From Rhynchospora pubera (Eukaryota; Streptophyta; Magnoliopsida; Poales; Cyperaceae): a DNA stretch of 64,000 bases. Below, piece by piece: positions 58,460 to 64,000 of this stretch (its first letter is position 1; each line of letters opens with the position of its first letter). Below the pieces are notes generated by a model, which saw only the letters and a program-made list of their open reading frames with translations, was not told the DNA's origin and made no database searches. Position numbers and translations under genes: made by a program. The stretch lies in NCBI GenBank assembly GCA_028095005.1, contig CM051460.1:164419461-164483460 (forward strand). The letters run 5' to 3'.

Positions 58460-59092
58460 GCAGCAGGTATATCAAGTATTTCAAATATCAAGTATTTTGT
58501 ATGTAAGTAGTATTTTCCTGCATACAATGCACGCATCCCATGATAGTGTTTCTACTTTCTAATTGCGTGCAAGTCCAGAGCCAAACCATGTTGCACGAGG
58601 CCACGAGCGTTAGGTGAGGTCTTCTTTTCTTAGTAGAAAATCCATCAAAATCAACATCCAAAATCATTTGAGAATTAATCTACAAATTTTTCTATTTTTT
58701 TGATACGTAAATAAACGTTAATAACGAATATAAAGATCGCCAAACAAGTTGAAAGTTGAGACTTATTAAGCCGAAATAAATGGTTGATAGACGGAAAAGC
58801 GTGCGCTTAGTTTTTACTTTACTTTACTTTATAAAAGATTTCGCATCTCACGTTTTATGTCCAAACAAATAAAATGTGGGCCGGGAGGTACTGATGGATA
58901 CCCAAACAAAGAATTCGAATTGACTGGATCTACTCACACTAGATTATCATATTTCGATGAAATGGGAAACTATATAATATGTAATAGATCACAACAACGT
59001 TATAAATGTTAAAAATCACCGATGATAATTTTTTCTTCGTCGCACCACTTATTATACGAAATATGATGTCAATCATTTGAGATAATTATTAA
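58460..59092. other. Intergenic DNA
   Basis: No gene or bounded repeat was recognised; the DNA is AT-rich and lies between the MITE and the SINE. Confidence 0.35.
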
Positions 59093-59106
59093 ACCTCCAT
59101 ATAATT

Positions 59107-59244
59107 TTTTTAAGATAAATTAGGTCAAGTCTCCCAACTTATTTTTAAATTAAATATCTATAAAGACCCCCGACCGGATTTCGAACCTGCGACCTCTCAA
59201 TTGAGATTCATTGCTCTTTGCCACTAGACCAAGAGCTGATTCTC
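59107..59244 (-). mobile_element. tRNA-derived SINE, 138 bp, with 14-bp target duplication
   Basis: On the minus strand the element opens with a tRNA-like head containing an A-box (TGGTCTAGTGGCAAAG) and a B-box (GGTTCGAAATCC) about 40 bases apart. These form a split RNA polymerase III promoter. A tRNA-unrelated body follows, and it ends in a short A-run. It is bracketed by perfect 14-base copies of acctccatataatt (59093-59106 and 59245-59258). It appears full-length. Confidence 0.9.
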
Positions 59245-59646
59245 ACCTCCATATAATTATAATAATATTATAAAAAAAATTATAGCAACATAAGAATCAG
59301 TACAGCAATCCTTCAGTTATTTTACGAGTAAAATGCAGCAATTCTCCACAACCCCTCCTTCCATGCTTTTAGTCACTATATAAAAGCTCGCTGGAATGTG
59401 CTTTTAACCAGCAGACAAAAGATAACATTACTAAAATGACCTGACTACCAAAATGGCACCTGAATCAGTTCCAAGCTTCCAAACAAGTTTAAACATTCAA
59501 CAATCAACCGTTTAAATAGAAGTACAACCAAAGGCCATTGCTAAAACTTATAATTATCCGTTAACCAGGATACAAAGGCCTTTAACGATTACCGCTAATT
59601 ATTATCACTATCATTACTCTAAACAATGTCCCAAAATAATGCCAGA

Positions 59647-62377
59647 TTAATTTGCTGCCTTTGACTCGATGACTCTCTTTGCAAAAGAAGGCAGGCAAAA
59701 TGCAGCAGAATGGATCTGAGTTCAAAAAAAGGAAAAGGAAATAAAAAAGAAATTGAGTCCATATTGCTGAAATGATTAAACTTTTAACACAAGTGGTACC
59801 CTTCCAGTTTAACTTCTTTATAATAGCCCTTCACTTTGTTTTTCTTGGTGGGCAATAAGGTCATTCTGAGCTAAGCTTAATTACGGGAAAGAATGAGATC
59901 CTGGATGAGTCTTTCTATTGCACAAATATTTAGAACCAATCAAGCTTAATCGGGACCTTCTTACCCTCTATGGGAAACCAGTTTCAGAGAAGAATAGTTA
60001 CCTCAGAGTTGTAAAATTTTAGAGGTCCTTTAGATTTGTTGGAGACCTCATCCTCGTCTATGTTGAACACGGGATGCTGGAAATCAACCGCAGGGCCCTC
60101 GGTTGAGCACAACATGAACCCAATAACGCCACTAAAAAAAATTAACAGTAAATTAACTTAGTATCATATCAGCAAAAAAATTCACATTAAATTAACTTAG
60201 CATCATATCAGCAAACAAATGCCATGAAACAGCCTACATGGTTTTACCACGCCCGCTTACCAAACTTATCTTTTATACTCCTTGTCTTTTCTCCTATTGA
60301 AATGTTATTGCTAAAGTTTAACTAAGGTGTAACTTCTTAATCTAAAAAAAAACCTAACTATGGATGCAATCAATTTTTTTTTTAAAAAAAAAAAAAAACT
60401 ATAGATTTATTGCAATAAGTTAAGCAGTAACAGCATGTGTGGCCAATATTGGAGCCCATAAATCACAGTGGTGCCGTTAGATGCTGTCAGTAGATTTGGC
60501 AAATTCAATGTGCAAGTCTAGCAATGAGTAGGATTGTAATCTAAATTGTACCTAGGGTAAGTGGGGACAGTGGTCCAGGCATAGTTGACAGATCCTTTAA
60601 ATATCCGGCGGCAGTTAGAGACGATATCTTCAATAATATGCATGTGTAGCCATATGCTCTCAGCTTGTGTGCATACCACCCCACCTGGCCTGAGAGCCCT
60701 TGCAACCGACTCAAAAAATGGCTTCTCAAATAGTTCTTGCGCTGGACCTGTACATGAAACATAAATAAAAAAATGCACAAAATAACCGGCGCTAGTTTAT
60801 GATATAAAGAGTTGTTGTTCAATGGTGATATGATAGACAGCATAATAAGTTATCTATTTCCAACTTCCATTTGGCAAGAGGTTATTTTACAAACAAAAGA
60901 TGGATTCACTAAGACCAAATTGGGATTAATGACATATGGAGGGACCCAAGCAATGTGGTCTGATATCATCTGAGATAACAACGAGAAATTTAAACAAATA
61001 CAGCTTCAATTTTTGGAAAAGCGTAGCATATCCAGATACAGCTTCATGCTGTGCCAATTTTTAGTTGGAAATGCCAGATCTATAATTGCTAGTACTAAAC
61101 TAACGAGTTTATCACAGTTTATTGCCCCAGTGTTAGAAATAATATGCTCAAACCCAGGTTTAGGTTTATAAATAGTGTGCACATGAATTTTAATATAGCA
61201 GATGCTTCTGAGGAAAAAAAAGAGGTTACAAAAGAGCTCACCAATAGGGTCCGAGGAATCAACAATTATGGCATCATAGGTACCCTCAGCTGCATTTTTC
61301 AAGAAGGCAACTCCTGTTTATTACATGGACAAAAAAAAAACATATATGTTTAGTCTGACACAAACAAATCAGGTAAACAGCAAGTACGAATGAAATAAAC
61401 TTTTATATTAGGGGGAAAAAAAGAAACCATCGCCAATATGCAGTGTTACACGGGAATCGTCATATCCAACGGCCACGTCAGGAAAGAACTGCTTTGATAC
61501 CTTCATACATATAAAAAAGATATTTAAAACTTGAACAAAAGCATGCTCAAATTCATCAATTAGACAGCTTAACAATTAATTGATGTATTCAGTCAAGCCT
61601 TACTGGACTTATGGAGTTTAAAACCTGTCCACTTCATTTAGGTGTAAGTGAAAATTTAAAAATTCACCAGATGAACTAAACCTTGTACTAAATTTAATGA
61701 AAAAAAAAATTAAGAATATACTTCTCTAGTATTTTATACTTCAACAGTTAACCAATATTTACTGTGAATAAATACTAAACCAAATTGTAGAATCTAATTG
61801 AAAGAAACTTACATCAACAACCATCTTATCAATCTCACATATGTCGATTTGCTCGACAGATGAGTGGCGTGATACCTCTCGCAATACACCACCATCACCC
61901 CCTCCTATCACCAAGACCTTGAAAAATATTTAAAAAAAAAAACTCAACTTTTAGAACTTACAAGTAGGGATATTTTTGGAAATTGCTTGGTAATAAGAAT
62001 GTGTAGCTGTACTTCATCCTATTCCTAATTTCTATGTAAACCACCTTTTGTTCCACTTACCGAATGCCATCCAAAAGAAGTAGTAAAAAACCTCCTAGTA
62101 ATTCTTAAATTAGTTTTTTTTTACTTCCAAATGTTAGCCCCTTCTCCTCACCTTCACTTTTAAATCGAGTCGCTTAAAAATATACCCCTTCTTTCTATAA
62201 TATTAGAAACCAGCTGCTAAAATAATACACTACCTTTTTAGGGTTTGGGATGGAGCAGAGAGGAAGGTGAGTTATCATCTCTTGGTAGGCGCACTCATCT
62301 CTCTCCGTCAGTTGGATTACACCATCCAGTACCAGAACTTTACCGTATGTTGAGGACTAAGATCCAAAAAAAAGTAA

Positions 62378-62419
<42 letters not shown>

Positions 62420-63572
62420 AATAAATTGTAGTTAAGAAAGCAGAGTTGAAAATAATAAGAAGAGGGTGACAAATTATTAACGAAAAATTTTGTAAGTTGT
62501 AACCATCAGAAAAATTCAAAATACTAAATTGGTCAAGCTTAATAACAGTAAATACAAATCAAACAAGAGCTCAGGTTAAAATCTAAGATAAGTACAGTCC
62601 AACCAAATTACAAAAAGGGGAGTAAAAAAAAAGATTGCCAGTATCGCACTGCAGTGGCCCCATTACCATCAAGCTCAGTATAAAACACAAAGCAAAGAAG
62701 AACCTTTCAGGCTTCAACTTAGAATTAACTAGTTACTCCAAAAACTTGTTAAGAGAGATGGTATAGAACCAAAACAACCACACCAATTGGGACATCTACA
62801 GGTAACAAAATAAAAATTCTAGTAATATATTAACTAGAGTAAGATGTGACAACCAGCCTTTAGTCTAGAAAGGACGAGACTTTACAACTGTGGATTGTGA
62901 ATTGAATCCAGACCGGAGGATATTAAAATTTGGAGAGAACTTGACCATGATTTTATCTGGAAAATAATAATAAAGCAAAATGTACCTGAAAAACCATCAC
63001 ATCTTGATAATCAGATTTTCCTTGAAACAAAATCTTCTCTACTTTCAAGGAGTGCGCCTCACCTACAAAATAAAGCACCAAACCATCATGAGTGATGTAA
63101 TTCTAACATTCTATTCTTCTCTTAACCATAACATGCCATGTAACCACCGAGGACTTGTACAATCATACAGAATTATGAACAAAAAAAGCAGGACAGAAAT
63201 GATCCAGTGAAACTTTTTCAAACCCAAACAAATCATTTACGAATTACATTTTACAATATCACATAATTACCCTTTAATCTAAATGCACAGCAACTTTCTA
63301 ATAAGTCCACAATGTGTGGTTGTTCTACTGAAATTAAACAAATCAAACCATAAGAAGAACTAAGTGGCAAATCTTCACACGATCAAAGTTCAACGAGTTT
63401 ATCAAAGGCTAGTAAGTAAAAAAAAAAAAAAAGCGATACCCGGCCACATAGGGCTAATCTCGGAGAACCACCCGGGAATCACGGAGGAGATTCCATTAGC
63501 GACAACCTCCGTCGGCGCCGCCTCTCCGCCCTCAGCTCTCGCTCTCTTCGCCGCCGCCTCCTCCGACTCCAT
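59647..63572 (-). CDS. SPDS: Spermidine synthase, 9 exons, 325 aa
   Basis: Reaction: transfers the aminopropyl group of decarboxylated S-adenosylmethionine to putrescine, giving spermidine and methylthioadenosine. Exons: 63572-63440, 63062-62986, 62356-62234, 61917-61813, 61500-61428, 61313-61242, 60747-60552, 60131-60002 and 59715-59647; total 978 bases = 326 codons with stop, phases consistent. Recognised features: [35 protein letters not shown], the co-substrate glycine loop [22 protein letters not shown], and the catalytic [19 protein letters not shown] with Asp. Also seen are [32 protein letters not shown] and the C-terminal [17 protein letters not shown]. The N-terminal extension is short and Ala/Glu-rich ([20 protein letters not shown]), as in plant enzymes. 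The closely related putrescine N-methyltransferase and spermine synthase are less likely from these motifs. Confidence 0.95.
62376..62424. repeat. (AAT)n/(AAAT)n microsatellite in SPDS intron 2
   Basis: An uninterrupted AAT run followed by AAAT units lies 20 bases from the acceptor of exon 3 in the second intron. Confidence 0.9.
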
Positions 63573-63618
63573 TACTTACTTCTCCTCTTAACGACTGTGT
63601 GTGTGTGACTATGCTGTT

Positions 63619-63656
<38 letters not shown>

Positions 63657-64000
63657 TAGAAATGTTTGATTTTATAGCGTGAAAGCGACGAGAATTCTGA
63701 GCTGGGTGGTGCCGCGTCGCCTTTATTCGATATTCCTAGCTATGAGAGCCGCTTATAATGTTGCAAAGTTAGCCAATTTATATTTCATTTCATCAAATAA
63801 AAGATAAAAGATCAGCCGATGTACGCTGCTATCATCGAAAGATTGAACGGTTGGATTTGTTAATAAGTAAGATTGGGGCCAAGTATGATATATCTTTATA
63901 GCCGTTAGATTTGTATCGGACGTGTGTCGTGATGCTGTCGGTTCAACTGTCTTTTGAGAGAGATGAAGGGGAATGTTTGGGGTAAAGCATAAAGCTGCTA
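63573..64000 (-). promoter_or_regulatory. SPDS 5' UTR and promoter with GA/CT microsatellite
   Basis: Upstream of the start codon on the minus strand are an (AC)n run (plus strand tgtgtgtgtg, 63597-63606) and a (CT)n run of about 28 bases (plus strand GA, 63624-63651), typical of plant 5' UTRs. ATAAAATC reads on the minus strand near 63670-63677 as a weak TATA candidate. Nothing else is recognised up to the window end. Confidence 0.5.

Noticed and set aside
1..64000. tRNA, rRNA or other structured RNA genes
   Set aside because: The only tRNA-like sequence is the SINE head at 59107-59244; no standalone RNA gene was recognised.

Overview
This 64 kb window is nuclear DNA of a flowering plant, most likely a eudicot. 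The evidence is intron-rich genes matching plant ATX1/2, VPS52, alpha-SNAP, NUP50 and spermidine synthase, a plant Athila/Tat-type Ty3/gypsy element primed by tRNA-Asp, and many plant-style MITEs and SINEs. The species cannot be fixed from the sequence.

Layout. 1-~7600: a minus-strand Athila/Tat-like LTR retrotransposon, decayed and cut by the window's left edge; gag, protease, RT/RNase H and integrase lie in separate frames. 9744-19991 (-): an ATX1/ATX2-type trithorax histone H3K4 methyltransferase in 24 coding exons, with an apparent one-base frame defect in exon 6. 20.2-23.7 kb: intergenic, with two MITEs bounded by 9-bp target duplications. 23719-33558 (-): VPS52 (GARP/EARP tethering subunit), 19 exons, frame intact (700 aa). 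33.6-43 kb: transposon-dense intergenic DNA, including a complete solo LTR (34736-36526) inside an inverted-repeat element, several hAT, Harbinger and Mutator-like MITEs, and an AT-rich ORF without ATG. 43.1-49.2 kb: a duplicated promoter-like block followed by an unrecognised plus-strand gene whose three-exon module is tandemly duplicated and whose second mapped exon is split by a hAT-type MITE. 50358-54507 (+): alpha-SNAP, 9 exons, 289 aa. 55676-56881 (-): NUP50-like nucleoporin with a RanBP1 domain, one coding exon plus a 5'UTR intron. 59647-63572 (-): spermidine synthase, 9 exons, 325 aa.

The five recognised host genes are housekeeping or regulatory genes of unrelated pathways (chromatin, retrograde trafficking, SNARE recycling, nuclear transport, polyamines); their adjacency implies no shared function. 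VPS52 and alpha-SNAP both act in membrane fusion and tethering, but this looks coincidental. Exons were placed by GT-AG (or GC-AG) sites, phase continuity and remembered family sequences. In VPS52, alpha-SNAP and spermidine synthase the exon lengths sum exactly to whole codons; in ATX the sum is one base short.

The most notable observations are a short GC-rich motif repeated throughout the Athila-like element (LTR, untranslated and coding parts) that coincides with two frame breaks, an integrase with Lys in place of the catalytic Glu, the ATX exon-6 frame defect that exon skipping would bypass, a solo LTR nested in a fold-back element, the MITE-split exon with module duplication, and a set of retroposon insertions with perfect target-site duplications.
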